NCBI GenBank assembly: GCA_965262485.1
Contig: OZ253540.1
Location: 2,046,001 to 2,110,000, forward strand
Source: Bin87 sp965262485
GTDB taxonomy: Bacteria > Chloroflexota > Dehalococcoidia > Lucifugimonadales > UBA3495
DNA length: 64,000 bases
Direction of reading: 5' to 3'
A program made the translations under genes and the position numbers. The notes beneath the pieces are model-generated. The model was given only the letters and a program-made list of their open reading frames with translations, was not told the DNA's origin and did not search any database. This document shows, in pieces, positions 17,308 through 27,107 of this stretch (positions are counted from its first letter, which is position 1; every line of letters begins with the position of its first letter).

Positions 17308-18066
17308 ATGCCTTTTTATACCAATGGCGATGTCCGCATCCAATATGAGGAGACGGGGTCCGGTTTCCCGCTTCTTGTCACTCCCGGCGGGGGTTTGAAC
17401 TCCTTGGCCAGCAATTGGCCTGGGCAGGTGTTCAACGCGATGGAGGAGTTCAAGAACGACTTTCGCTGCATTACGATGGACCAGCGCAACGCTATCGGCG
17501 GAGAGTCCACCGGGCCGGTTCAGGTCGATGACCCGTGGGGAGCCTTCGCGGACGACCAACTGGGGCTGATGGACCACCTCGGCATACAGGAATTTTTCTT
17601 CATGGGCTACTGCATCGGTGGCCCTTTTGCCCTCACGCTCATTGAACGCGCCCCCGAGCGCGTCCTGGCTGCCGTACTCTGCCAGCCGGTTGGGCACGCC
17701 ACCCGAACCCCGGATTCCATGTATGACTCCGGCCATGATATCTGGGGCCCCGAGCTATGCTCACAGCGGCCCGACGTGACAATGGAGATCGTGGAACAGT
17801 ACCTGCACAACCTTTACCGCGTCCAGCCGGATTTCGTGTACTGCGTGTCCCGGGACTTCGCTCGTTCATGCCAGACCCCGATGCTGGTCATGCCCGACGA
17901 TACTCCATCGCACTCACTCGAGGCCGCCATGGATCTGGTGGAATTGGCGCCCAATGCCGAGGTGACGGCGTATCCGTGGAAAGAGTCCCCGGACGTGAAG
18001 GCCCAGACCATCAACCAGGTGCGCGATTTCCTCAAGGCGCATCAACCGGCGACAACCACCCGCTGA
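17308..18066 (+). CDS. Alpha/beta hydrolase with a Cys nucleophile elbow
   Basis: 252 residues after AAGGAG. The oxyanion region (LLVTPGGGLNS), the strand/turn DFRCITMDQRNAIGGES and the elbow MGYCIGG are the alpha/beta hydrolase landmarks. The nucleophile is Cys102 rather than Ser. Asp213-region (LVMPDDTPSH) supplies acid and possibly His. Cys nucleophiles are known in dienelactone hydrolases, but the fold context here resembles the haloperoxidase/lactonase type. The substrate is unknown. A strong hairpin follows. Confidence 0.8.
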   Translation: MPFYTNGDVRIQYEETGSGFPLLVTPGGGLNSLASNWPGQVFNAMEEFKNDFRCITMDQRNAIGGESTGPVQVDDPWGAFADDQLGLMDHLGIQEFFFMGYCIGGPFALTLIERAPERVLAAVLCQPVGHATRTPDSMYDSGHDIWGPELCSQRPDVTMEIVEQYLHNLYRVQPDFVYCVSRDFARSCQTPMLVMPDDTPSHSLEAAMDLVELAPNAEVTAYPWKESPDVKAQTINQVRDFLKAHQPATTTR

Positions 18067-18070
18067 AACG

Positions 18071-18105
18071 GGCCGCTGCCCGGTCCACGGGGCTGGGCAG
18101 CGGCC
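18071..18105. terminator. GC-rich hairpin after the hydrolase gene
   Basis: GGCCGCTGCCC and GGGCAGCGGCC form an 11-bp stem starting four bases past the stop. There is no T-run, so termination may need Rho. Confidence 0.6.
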
Positions 18106-18119
18106 GCAATCTCCGGTGA

Positions 18120-18541
18120 ATCTTTATCTTCTCATGGCCTGGCAACAATACTGATTTTGACCGCAGAGCCACGGGAACCGTCGCCAGCGTTCGTCCTGTC
18201 GCACTCAGGGGAGATCGGTAACGGCCCAAGTTGAAGCGTCCGGGTTTCGGCCGAATTGCGCCACCATGCCCCCGTTCTTGCACGATGCGGGTTTTGGCTA
18301 ACCCAGGCATCTGTTCGGGCTCCGGTGGGAAACAGCGCGGCGGCCCTCCCTTTCCAACGGCCTACTCGGACCAAGACCCAGTCAGTCTGCCGCCCTGCAA
18401 ACCTCCACCACATTCGGCCTGTTCCACATACCGGTCAAAATACAAAGCCCTGACTACGCTCTGGGTTGGTTTGACACCGACAACATTGCGTTTCAGAATA
18501 TCGCAGTCCCGCCAACACGACCCAAGCCCTGGAGGTTTGCA
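18120..18541. other. Interval without a recognised gene
   Basis: Open frames on both strands (for example 18132-18413 -) have no recognisable domain. A GGAGG at 18531 belongs to the next gene. Confidence 0.4.
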
Positions 18542-19944
18542 GTGGCTGCCTATGATTATGACTTGATCGTCATCGGTTCGGGGCCGGCTGGCCAGAGGGC
18601 TGCAATCCAGGCAGCAAAACTGGGCAAAAGCGTGGCCGTACTGGAACGGTTGCCCATGCTCGGCGGCGTTGACGTAAACACCGGAACCGCCAGCAAGACT
18701 TTGCGGGAGGCAGTGCTGCACCTCACCGGCTTTCGGGAACGCAACATATATGGTGATTCTTACTCCGTAAAACAGAACATTACGATGAGCGACCTTATGT
18801 GCGTACCGGGTACGTTATGCATCAACAGGTGGACATGCTGCGTGTCCACTTCCTCACCAACCAGGTTGAGATGATAAACGCGGAAGGCTCGTTCGTTGAC
18901 CACCACACCATAAATCTCTCGTTTCCCGATACCAGGCTGAACCGCACCATCACATCCGACAAGGTGATCATCGCGGTCGGATCGTTGTCCACCACCCCGC
19001 CTATCGTTTACGTGGACGGCCGCCTGATATTTGTCAGTGACGATGTGCTGAACCTGCCCAACATCCCACGTTCTTTGACCGTCGTCGGCGGTGGGGCGAT
19101 CGGGTTGGAATATTGCAGCACATTCGCCGCGTTGGGGGTAAGGGTCACTCTGGTGGACCGAAATCCGCGTCTCCTCCAGTTCGCAGACGATGAAATCGTG
19201 GATACTCTGGTCTATCACCTGCGGCAGAACGGAGTAACCCTGCGCCTCAACGAAAACGTCAGCGATATCGAATAGGTGCGAGACCACCGAGGCGACCGGG
19301 TCCGCGTGTTGCTCGAAAGTGGTAAACAGATCAGCAGCGACTCGGTCATGTATTGCGTAGGGCGCACCGGAAACACCGCAAACCTCAATCTGGAAGCGGC
19401 CGGAATCCAGGTCGATGGGCGAGGCCGCATCAGTGTGGACGACCACTACCAGACCGGTGTGGAAGGCATATATGCGGTTGGCGGGGTGATTGGCTTTCCC
19501 GACCTCGCCTCCACCTCCCGCATGCAAGGCCGCCTCGCTGCTTGCCATGCCTTTGAAGAGCCGATCAAACGATTCCCTGACCTGTTCCCTTACGCCGTCC
19601 GAACCATCCCCGGACTGGCAATGATCGGCAAAACGGAATCGCAGCTGACCGACGCGGGCGTATCGTACGAGATTGGCAAGGCCAACTACCAGGAGACCAT
19701 GAGCAGCGTCACGCAGGGCGACAACGCCGGATTGCTGAAGTTGTTTTTCGACACTGAATCCCGAAAACTGCTGGGCGTACACATCCTGGGAGAGGACGCC
19801 GCGGAGTTGATTCACGTCGGCCAGGCGGTCATGGCCCATGACGGTACGGTTGACTATTTCACCGAGGTGGTGATCAGTTATCCATCTCTCGCCGAGTGTT
19901 ACGCGACCGCTGCCCTGAACGGCATCAACCGCCTGGATCCGTGA
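18542..19944 (+). pseudogene. sthA: Soluble pyridine nucleotide transhydrogenase-like flavoprotein, disrupted
   Basis: Starts GTG 18542 after GGAGG. Three stretches make one SthA-type enzyme: the FAD-binding end (DLIVIGSGPAGQRAAIQAAKLG), the NAD-binding domain (LTVVGGGAIGLEYCSTFAALG) and the dimer domain (LLGVHILGEDAAELIHVGQAVM). It is broken by a lost base near 18798 and an in-frame TAG at 19273-19275. The active-site loop is also altered: where relatives have GGVCVNTGTIPSK, this has GGVDVNTGTASK, so the Cys is Asp and one residue of IPSK is deleted. Loss of a catalytic residue together with a frameshift and a nonsense codon makes true pseudogenisation likely. Confidence 0.85.
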
Positions 19945-19960
19945 GCCCGCCCCGACCTAG

Positions 19961-20109
19961 AGCCTGTTGACAATTAGCAAACCAGCCCGTCATTCCCGCG
20001 AAAGCGGGAATCCATTGGCCGAAGTCGTTAATCACGGTTCTGATTCTTTCATCTTGCGCTCTCTGGATTCCCGCTTTCGCGGGAATGACGATATTTGTCA
20101 ACACACCCT
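19961..20109. mobile_element. MITE-like element, family B copy 1
   Basis: Runs from AGCCTGTTGACAATTAGCAA to ATATTTGTCAACACACCC, so the ends are short inverted repeats around TGTTGACAA. It contains CATTCCCGCGAAAGCGGGAA hairpins and the core GGCCGAAGTCGTTAATCACG. The core lies in the same direction as in copies 2 and 3, but the two ends are exchanged. Confidence 0.7.
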
Positions 20110-20804
20110 AGTAGTCCGAAATCTTTGTAATGATGGGTTGATTGGTACAGGGCCTTTCCCCGGTCATACCGGGCTTATGGAGACTATCGCCGAGCAATCT
20201 GGCATTCCACCCGTCATTTCAAGGATGTTGGTCTACTAGGTAACTGTTCAGACTTGCGGGGATCTGCGGGCTATTCGGCCTTTTGTGGAGGAGCAACCAA
20301 GTACGGAATTTCCACTGCAAACCGCTTTCGTCCCCTCAATCGTGAACAGTTGCCTGGAGTGCCCCTGGTTGACCTGCCGTCTGCAACCGGCGTATGGTAG
20401 GGCTTTCAGGCTGGGTCGGATGGCGCAGGGCCGGTTTTGACGGCAGCGCCTTTTTCCGCCCAATTGCACCCAATGGGGAGACGCCCGATGGATCGAATCC
20501 CCGGCTCTCCACCACCTCCTGTCCACGTATTCCGTCGTCGGCGCGCCTTCTCCGCACAACTTGATGCGTTTGGCAGCAATGGCGCAATCTCGTCCGCATC
20601 GCGGTTGACTCCATATTGTGCGGGAACCCCTTGCTGCGCCAACCCGCCACCCGGGTCTTACCTGATGGCTGTCATCCCCGGGCCTGCCGCTTGCCCGTCC
20701 ACCGCGAGCATGGGTTGGCTGGCCGGCGTCGATTCCAGCCCTGCGTCGCGCCTTCTCACCCGATATCTGGCATCGTCTGCCTCAAGCCCGGCCCAACATT
20801 CAAA
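20110..20804. other. Interval of about 700 bases, no recognised gene
   Basis: Short frames on both strands lack family signals. Several frames of more than 80 codons overlap and none has a convincing ribosome-binding site. Possibly decayed mobile DNA; nothing specific can be supported. Confidence 0.4.
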
Positions 20805-22070
20805 ATGAACTCAGTCTCCTTTAGCCCGGTACTGATAGTCCTGCAGAGCCGGGACTTCCGGCTGTTGTGGGCGGCCCGGTGGATCCACGAAATTGCCCGG
20901 CGCATGGAACTCATTGCGTTGGGATACCTCATCTACGAACTCACCGACTCGGTCTTTCAAGTCGGGCTAATTTCGGTTTTCCTCAACGGCCCCCGCCCTC
21001 CATTGTCTTTGGTAGCGGGAATGCTGGCCGATCGGTTGGACCGCTGGCGCATCCTTGCCGGCATCCACTTCTTCTACCTGCTCGTTGCTTCGTGCCTTTT
21101 GATTCTCCTGTTGATGGGAGTCATTCAACCCTGGCACGTTTTTCTCGCCATCCTCCTGCAGGGAACGGCCAAGGTGTTGGACGACCCTACTCGGAGGGCG
21201 GCCCTGTTCGACCTGGCGGGACAGGAACGCATCGTCCAGGCCATGTCCCTGGAAACCTTTACCAACAACGGCGGCAAGATTTTGGGACCATTAGCCGGTG
21301 GATTCCTGGTTGAATTCTACGGATTCACCGCGGTGTTCGCCGTACTGGTTATTCTGGACCTCGTGGCGGCGCTGCTAATCTTCAGGATGAGGCTGCCTGC
21401 CGTCCCCACCATGTTGGTGCGGGACACCGTGTTCTGGCAAGGCATCAAGGCCGGGATCGGGTACTCTTTCTCCAACAAATTCGTCCTGGGGGTGCTTTCA
21501 ATATCCCTGGTGATGAACGGCATGGTGCTGCCTCTGCAATACTTCATTCCGGTCATTGCAACCGACGTTTTGAGGGTGGGGCCTTCCTTGGGAGGGCTGT
21601 TGGGGGCCGCCGATGGCATCGGGACGTTTATGGGAGCGATGATCATCGCGGTCCGCCGGAGTTACACATTTCACGGGCGTTACTTCGTAATTGGAGCATT
21701 GATCGTGGCGGTCGTTGTGACTGCGGTTGCCTGGTCGCCCTGGTTCCTGGTTTCCTTCTTCATGCTCTTCTGCTCCGGAGTTGGTCAATCGGGATTCAGC
21801 ACCATGCAAAGCACCATCCTGCTGTTGTCCTCTCCGGCGGAGATGCGGGGGCGGATCATGGGGTCTTCGGGGCTGGTAAACGGGCTGGGCCACCTGATTG
21901 GCGGGGTGGAGATCGGAGCGATAGCCCAGGCTTTCACCATCTCGCTCGCCATCGGGGTCAACGCCGGTATCGGCCTGTTGTTGATGCTTCCAGTGATATT
22001 GCTCACGCCCCTGGTGAGACGTCCGGTAGTGGCGCACCAACGCCGCGCCGAAACCGAGGAAGTCAGCTAA
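20805..22070 (+). CDS. MFS transporter, EntS-like exporter family
   Basis: 421 residues from ATG 20805; a longer frame upstream has no membrane or family signal. About 12 transmembrane helices are visible. Family landmarks are LLWAARWIHEIARRMELIALGYLIYEL at the start (quoted in parts: FRLLWAARW, then ALGYLIYELT), the loop GMLADRLDRWRIL with the MFS-type DRxxRR-like motif, and a second LSSPAEMRGRIMG in the second half. This matches the multidrug/siderophore exporter group (EntS type). Substrate unknown. Repeats follow its stop. Confidence 0.85.
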   Translation: MNSVSFSPVLIVLQSRDFRLLWAARWIHEIARRMELIALGYLIYELTDSVFQVGLISVFLNGPRPPLSLVAGMLADRLDRWRILAGIHFFYLLVASCLLILLLMGVIQPWHVFLAILLQGTAKVLDDPTRRAALFDLAGQERIVQAMSLETFTNNGGKILGPLAGGFLVEFYGFTAVFAVLVILDLVAALLIFRMRLPAVPTMLVRDTVFWQGIKAGIGYSFSNKFVLGVLSISLVMNGMVLPLQYFIPVIATDVLRVGPSLGGLLGAADGIGTFMGAMIIAVRRSYTFHGRYFVIGALIVAVVVTAVAWSPWFLVSFFMLFCSGVGQSGFSTMQSTILLLSSPAEMRGRIMGSSGLVNGLGHLIGGVEIGAIAQAFTISLAIGVNAGIGLLLMLPVILLTPLVRRPVVAHQRRAETEEVS

Positions 22071-22081
22071 TCAAACAACCA

Positions 22082-22320
22082 CGCTCATCCTGAGTCTGTC
22101 CCTACCCCTCTCCCTTGATGGGAGAGGGGTAGGGTGAGGGTGAACCCCCGCTCATCCTGAGCCTGTCGAAGGACACCCATCTGTCATTGCGAGGAGTGCC
22201 AGCGACGTGGCAATCCCGTTGCCTGCTACCTCATCGAGATTGCCACGCTGCGCTCGCAATGACAAACCCCAACACCCACCCCGCTCATCCTGAGCCTGTC
22301 GAAGGACGCCCCTGTCATTT
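22082..22320. repeat. Cluster of dispersed short repeats
   Basis: CTCATCCTGAGCCTGTCGAA-type units occur at about 22150-22175 and 22283-22310 (with a related start at 22082), and a CATTGCGAGGAGTGCC palindrome at about 22183-22262. There is no coding content. Confidence 0.7.
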
Positions 22321-22330
22321 GAACCAAGCC

Positions 22331-23506
22331 CTATTCCATCGGCCTCGCGTCGGGCAGCCCCAGCAGAAACTGTCCGTGATTTTCGTAAGCGGCATCGCTG
22401 ACCATCTGGTGCTGGGCGGCAGCGTTAATGTCCCGCAGGCATCGTTGAAGCACGCTCGACATGAACAGCGCCGACCCACCGCCGTACCGGAACGCCCGCG
22501 CAACAACATCGGCAGCCACGTCGGTGGCGTAGGTAGCGCAGCCGCGCAGCTGTGCCTGCAACGGCGGAGCCGGCGTTCGCCCGTTGCATACCGACTGCCA
22601 GGCTTCCTCCAGGATTTCCACGTTCAGGGCTCGCGCTGCCCGCAGCTTAAGGTCGCATTCCCCCAGCGCACGCTGCAGCGTCGGCCGGTCTGCCAACAGG
22701 TTGGTGGAGTTGTAACCGCGGGACTTCGACACGGCCACCTCGGTCACGGCGTCCAGAGCGCGGCGTCCCACCCCCAGGGCAAAGGCCGAGTGCTCGTTGG
22801 TGACAAAGCAGGGCCGGCCCAGCCGGTACAGCGCTCCACCCCTCCTCGGCTCCGTCAACGACACATCCCACGCAAATCTGTCCGGTACGAACAGGTCTTC
22901 CACCGAGAAGTCACAGCTCCCGGTGCCGCGCAGGCCCATCACGTCCCAGTTGTCGTGAATCTTTACGTTGGCCGTGGGCATCACGCAACGCAGTTGGGGC
23001 GGATAGCCCGCTGATTCCGTTGTCACCCGGGCGCCGGCCGAAACCCACTGAGAATGCCGCACGCCGCTGCCAAACGGCCATCGCCCGGTGACTCGGTAGC
23101 CCCCGGCCACGGGCGCCGCCGTGCCAAAGGGTGCGAACGCGCCCGCGACCCGCGGTGGCTTCCCGTCCTCAAAAATCTCGTCAACGGCGTCATCGGGGAG
23201 GAACGCCGCCAGGCTCCCCAGGCTGGCCGCGCCGATCATCAGGCACCACCCCGCCGACGGGTCAATGCGGCTCACCGCCTCCAGCACGTCGAGTTGTGTC
23301 ATCGGGTCGGCTTCGGCGCCGCCCAATACATGGGGCAGCTTCAAACGCAGCAACCCTGACTCATAGAGCGCCTCCACCGACGTCAGCGGCAGCGTGGCGG
23401 TCTCCTCGGCTTCCTGCGTGCCCGCCTCCAGCGTGGCGCGCACCGCCTCCACCGCGTCCATCAGGACCCGGCGTTTCTCAGTTCGTTCGGTGGGAAAAGC
23501 TTTCAA
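22331..23506 (-). CDS. Acyl-CoA dehydrogenase-like flavoprotein monooxygenase (HsaA/DszC type)
   Basis: 391 residues. The acyl-CoA dehydrogenase fold is visible: an N-terminal helical part with GLLRLKLPHVLGG, the middle beta domain (YRVTGRWPFGSGVRHSQWV; WDVMGLRGTGSCDFSVEDLFVP) and a C-terminal helical bundle with FRYGGGSALFMSSVLQRCLRDI. The GTGSxDF and YGGG..l.r..RD patterns, with no acyl-CoA base Glu in the usual place, point to the group D two-component monooxygenases that hydroxylate aromatic or sulfur substrates with FMNH2/FADH2. The reductase partner is not nearby. A 49-codon gene with a strong ribosome-binding site is upstream. Confidence 0.8.
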   Translation of the reverse strand: MKAFPTERTEKRRVLMDAVEAVRATLEAGTQEAEETATLPLTSVEALYESGLLRLKLPHVLGGAEADPMTQLDVLEAVSRIDPSAGWCLMIGAASLGSLAAFLPDDAVDEIFEDGKPPRVAGAFAPFGTAAPVAGGYRVTGRWPFGSGVRHSQWVSAGARVTTESAGYPPQLRCVMPTANVKIHDNWDVMGLRGTGSCDFSVEDLFVPDRFAWDVSLTEPRRGGALYRLGRPCFVTNEHSAFALGVGRRALDAVTEVAVSKSRGYNSTNLLADRPTLQRALGECDLKLRAARALNVEILEEAWQSVCNGRTPAPPLQAQLRGCATYATDVAADVVARAFRYGGGSALFMSSVLQRCLRDINAAAQHQMVSDAAYENHGQFLLGLPDARPME

Positions 23507-23574
23507 GTTATCCAGTCGCTCCCATTCCTGATGTGTTCGCGCGATTCAGTCCTCGTTGACCCGACGCCGGTTGT

Positions 23575-23724
23575 TTAAGCATCGACTCTTGGGATCACTT
23601 CTTGAACCAGCACGTCCATTGAATCCAGCAGCTGTTGCAGGTTACCGCAGCCTATGATCGCCTCCGGGGTGGCCGGGAATCCCAGGTAGTCTGCGTTGGG
23701 AATACGAAACGAATACTTCGCCAT
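23575..23724 (-). CDS. Possible 49-residue protein upstream of the monooxygenase
   Basis: Starts ATG 23724 with GGGAGGCGGC directly before it and ends TAA. The product begins MAKYSFRIPNADYLGFPATP and ends with QQLLDSMDVLVQEVIPRVDA. Too short to place; it may be a small regulator or the surviving end of a gene whose 5' part was lost near the MITE-like element at 23821. Confidence 0.4.
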   Translation of the reverse strand: MAKYSFRIPNADYLGFPATPEAIIGCGNLQQLLDSMDVLVQEVIPRVDA

Positions 23725-23820
23725 GCCGCCTCCCGGCGTTAATCCTCAGTGGAAGCTGTCCGGAAATTGCGGAAATGTGGGCCACCATATTTCGAATCAC
23801 GCCCGCGCCGTCGTCAGGCC

Positions 23821-23994
23821 AGGGTGTGTTGACAAATACCGTCATTCCCGCGAAAGCGGGAATCCAATGGCCGAAGTCGTTAATCACGGTTCTGGTTCTT
23901 TCATCATACCCTCTCTGGACTCCTGCCCCGTATCAAGTACGGGGTGACGTTCTTTCGCGGGAGTGACGGGCTGATTTGCTAATTGTCAGCAGGC
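23821..23994. mobile_element. MITE-like element, family B copy 2
   Basis: Begins AGGGTGTGTTGACAAATACC and ends GCTAATTGTCAGCAGGCT, with inner palindromes CATTCCCGCGAAAGCGGGAA and CCCCGTATCAAGTACGGGG. Its right edge touches the TAG stop of the substrate-binding protein gene. Confidence 0.75.
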
Positions 23995-24926
23995 TATAGT
24001 GAAAGCGTGGCAGAAGGGAATAGCTCTTCTGCGCTCACCTTCTCCGGGATCACACCCTGCTCCACGTTGAAACCAACGAATGCTTCCAGGGTGGCGCGCG
24101 AACTCTCGAAACCGTATGGAACGGGATCGTCCCCCACCACAGCGGCCATTTTCAACAACGCCCGGTCGGACGGACTCGAAGCATCCCCGGATCGAAGGCG
24201 CTGGATGTACGGCGCCTTGGCAGTCTTGAACACCTGGAACAGCTCATGCGCCAGGTCGGGATTCGACTGCAGCGCGTCATCCTTCACCACCAGCATGTGA
24301 CTGATGGGGTAGATGCCGGTCTTCCGGTGCCAGGCCGCGTCGGCTTCGTCCGGTTCCTGAAACAGCGGCAAAACGTCCGGCGAATCCACCGGTCCCGCCC
24401 CAATGGCGGCGTCGATTTCTCCCGACAGGAGCATTTCGCCCAGGTTGTCGTTGCTCGACGACACCACGTTAGGCGGCGCAACGTACTCCGCCACGTGCTC
24501 GTCTCCCGACAGCACCCACGTCACCGCGTCCAGGTCAACACCGTACTCGGTCTGCAGGATGCCTCGGGTCCACACGCCCGGCGTCAGCGTGTAGCTGCGC
24601 ACTCCCACCTTCCGTCCCTCCAGGTCCCTGGGAGACTCGATGCCACTGCGCCGGTTGTACACCAGCCCCCCGTGATAGAAGGCCCTGGTCAGAAAGATTG
24701 GGATGCCGGTGAAAGGCTTGCCGTGGGAACGGGCACAAATGTAGGTCGAGAGCGCCATTTCCGCAACGTCAAATTCCAAGCCACGCACCATGCGGCGAAA
24801 GATGCTGGTCACCGGCGACACCTCGATATGTTCCATGTCGAACATGCCGGATGTGACGGTACCGTCCTTCAACGGAGTCGTGTGGCCGTAGTTGCCTATG
24901 GCCGTTTGCAATACCAGATCTGCCAT
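23994..24926 (-). CDS. Dihydroxyphthalate decarboxylase / ABC substrate-binding-like protein
   Basis: 310 residues after AGGAGG. The sequence matches the periplasmic-binding-protein fold annotated as 4,5-dihydroxyphthalate decarboxylase: TAIGNYGHTTPLKDG, FDVAEMALSTYICARSHGKPF, IPIFLTRAFYHGGLVYN, DLEGRKVGVRSYTLTPGVW and ISHMLVVKDDAL. There is no signal peptide, which favours a cytoplasmic enzyme over a transport lipoprotein. Aromatic acid decarboxylation is plausible beside the flavin monooxygenase gene on the same strand. The stop codon lies at the boundary of the adjacent MITE-like element. Confidence 0.75.
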   Translation of the reverse strand: MADLVLQTAIGNYGHTTPLKDGTVTSGMFDMEHIEVSPVTSIFRRMVRGLEFDVAEMALSTYICARSHGKPFTGIPIFLTRAFYHGGLVYNRRSGIESPRDLEGRKVGVRSYTLTPGVWTRGILQTEYGVDLDAVTWVLSGDEHVAEYVAPPNVVSSSNDNLGEMLLSGEIDAAIGAGPVDSPDVLPLFQEPDEADAAWHRKTGIYPISHMLVVKDDALQSNPDLAHELFQVFKTAKAPYIQRLRSGDASSPSDRALLKMAAVVGDDPVPYGFESSRATLEAFVGFNVEQGVIPEKVSAEELFPSATLSL

Positions 24927-25234
24927 CTTTGCTGCCTCCTGCTGGCGCGGCCCGGCTGATTCCCAACGCAGTTATCCACCGACGACATTCGTCTCCCGGA
25001 GATTGCGGATTGTCGCAGGTTGTCTGGGAAAAGCCCTTCGGAGCCTATTGTACCGGATTCGCGGGCCACCCGCTGTTGAGCGTCCGGAAGTGTCAAGGCA
25101 ATTGCATCTTAACCAATCATTCCCGCGCCTCACCCCGTCATTCCGGCTCCTTCACCCGTCATTCCGGCCTTGAGCCGGAATCCAGACGTTGCCGGCCCAC
25201 CCAAAGATAAAGATGAGATTGCCCTGGGTGTCAA

Positions 25235-25405
25235 CCTCACGCGTACCCAATTTAGTCTGTCATTGCGAGCGCAGCGTGGCAATCTCGTCGGGGTAGCAAT
25301 GGTGGTTTGCCGACATGTGTTCAACCTCAACGAGATTGCCACGTCGCTGCGCTCCTCGCAATGACAGTAGGCCGGTTTGGTATGACAAAGTGGGTACGCG
25401 TGAGG
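25235..25405. mobile_element. Composite palindromic element, family C copy 1
   Basis: CCTCACGCGTACCCAATTTA and CAAAGTGGGTACGCGTGAGG are inverted ends. A family A palindrome (CATTGCGAGCGCAGCGTGG to CCTCGCAATGACA) fills the interior. A CCCGTCATTCCGG block lies just outside at about 25130-25195. Confidence 0.75.
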
Positions 25406-25616
25406 GGCGTCAACTGGTTCAAATTGATTACGCGCATGGGTTCCTGTACCATTTGGCCGACAAGACCAGCAGCAGCGTCAACCACCTGACCAACACGCGC
25501 CTCGCTGCACGCCCATGCCAAGATCATCCCATGTCTTGATTGACGTTCAAGGGCGCCGGGGCGCATACCGCCTCGGGCGCGCCGCCGAAACGCAATAAAT
25601 AAGGAGCAGTTCCCCA

Positions 25617-27029
25617 GTGAGTGACTCAGTTCTAGCCACGCTTCTATCCATTCCGGGTTTGGACCAGCAACGCGCCGCCGAAGTCCAGTTCTCGGGAGGC
25701 GTCGACCCCATCCTGCCAACTCCCTTCCGAATCGGAGAGACCGCCGCGGCCAGCCTGGCCGCTGTCGGCCTTGCCGTTTCCGATCTTTGGGAACTGCGCA
25801 CCGGACGCCGCCAGGAGATCAAAGTCGATGCTCGTCAGGCCACGGCGTCCCTGCGCAGCAGCCAGTATCTGGCGATGGATGGAGCGTCGGTTGCCCGCGA
25901 ACGCCCTTCGGTGATGGGTGTATATCCGGCCAAAGATGGACGCTGGAGTTATCTCCACTGTAATTTCCCCAACCATCGCGCGGCAGCGTTGGGCGTCCTC
26001 GGCGTCGAAGAAGACCGTGACGCCGTGACGCGGGCGGTGGCAGGTTGGGATGCCCTGGAACTCGAGGAAGCCATCATCGCCGCCAACGGCGCCGGCGGCA
26101 TGGTTCGCTCCATGGCCGAGTGGGCCCAACATCCCCAGGCCACGGCCATCGCCACTTTGCCGCTCCTTGAGATCGAAAAGATCGGCGACTGTCCTCCCCA
26201 ACCCCTGCCCGACGGCTCCCGGCCCCTGTCCGGCATCCGGGTGCTGGACCTCACCCGAGTTTTGGCTGGGCCAACCTGCGCCCGCACCCTGGCTGAACAC
26301 GGAGCCGACGTGATGAAGATCGCCGCCAGCCATCTGCCCAGCAACACCACCCAGGAATTCGACACCGGCCACGGCAAGCTCTCCACTTTCCTCGACCTGC
26401 GGGAACAGCAGGACGTGGAGACTCTGCGGGGGCTGGCCAGGGAAGCCGACGTTTTCTCCCAGGGATACCGCCCGGGCACTCTCGCCCAACGCGGCCTTTC
26501 TCCCCAGGATCTGGCGGAACTGCGGCCGGGCATCGTCTATGTATCGTTGTCCGCGTTTGGCCGGGTGGGGCCCTGGGCCTCCCGTCGCGGATTCGATACC
26601 GTGGTGCAAACTGTCAGCGGCATAACCGACCGGCAGGGCGAGTTGTTCCCCGGTGGCGCGCCAGGGCCTCAGTTCTATCCGGTGTCGGCCATCGACTATC
26701 TCACCGGCTACCTCATGGCTTTTGGCGCTCTCGTAGCGTTGAGCCGGCGCGTCCGCGAAGGGGGCAGCTGGCTGGTTCGAATTTCCCTGGCGCAGACGGG
26801 GCGTTGGCTGGTTGATAAGGGCCAGGCGCCGGAATCAGAGCTGCAGGACGTGCCGAAGGAATTTACTCCCGATGAAATCGAGCGTTGGTCCACCACCAGC
26901 GATGCTCCGGGAGGTCGTCTGCGCCACCTGGCGCCGGTGTTGCAGCTCTCCGAGACCCAACCCTACTGGGCCCGGCCTTCGGTTCCGCTGGGTTACCACG
27001 ACCCGGTGTGGCCCGAGCGGTCGGCGTAG
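25617..27029 (+). CDS. CaiB/BaiF-type class III CoA transferase
   Basis: 470 residues from GTG 25617, after AAGGAG. There are two halves of the CoA-transferase III fold. The first (SDSVLATLLSIP, then LRTGRRQEIKVDARQATASL) is shortened. The second has SGIRVLDLTRVLAGPTCARTLAEHGADVMKI, read here in parts: IRVLDLTRVLAGP and EHGADVMKI. It also has LDLREQQDVETLRGLAREADVF, the YRPGTLAQRGL loop and DYLTGYLMAFGALVAL. The conserved Asp that carries the CoA thioester lies in the N-terminal half of the fold, but I could not place it with certainty. Role: moves CoA between carboxylates in degradative pathways. The next gene, an NHL propeller, follows by 78 bases. Confidence 0.85.
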   Translation: MSDSVLATLLSIPGLDQQRAAEVQFSGGVDPILPTPFRIGETAAASLAAVGLAVSDLWELRTGRRQEIKVDARQATASLRSSQYLAMDGASVARERPSVMGVYPAKDGRWSYLHCNFPNHRAAALGVLGVEEDRDAVTRAVAGWDALELEEAIIAANGAGGMVRSMAEWAQHPQATAIATLPLLEIEKIGDCPPQPLPDGSRPLSGIRVLDLTRVLAGPTCARTLAEHGADVMKIAASHLPSNTTQEFDTGHGKLSTFLDLREQQDVETLRGLAREADVFSQGYRPGTLAQRGLSPQDLAELRPGIVYVSLSAFGRVGPWASRRGFDTVVQTVSGITDRQGELFPGGAPGPQFYPVSAIDYLTGYLMAFGALVALSRRVREGGSWLVRISLAQTGRWLVDKGQAPESELQDVPKEFTPDEIERWSTTSDAPGGRLRHLAPVLQLSETQPYWARPSVPLGYHDPVWPERSA

Positions 27030-27107
27030 ATCAGCACTATCGGCGCCGGCTGACTACCTCCGCTAGGGCGCTGGTGAAGTTGGTGCCATCACAGGGAGAC
27101 TAACGTT

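Noticed and set aside
20616..20804. 63-residue N-terminal extension of the MFS transporter
   Set aside because: No membrane or transit pattern, composition differs from the transporter, and family members start near ATG 20805.
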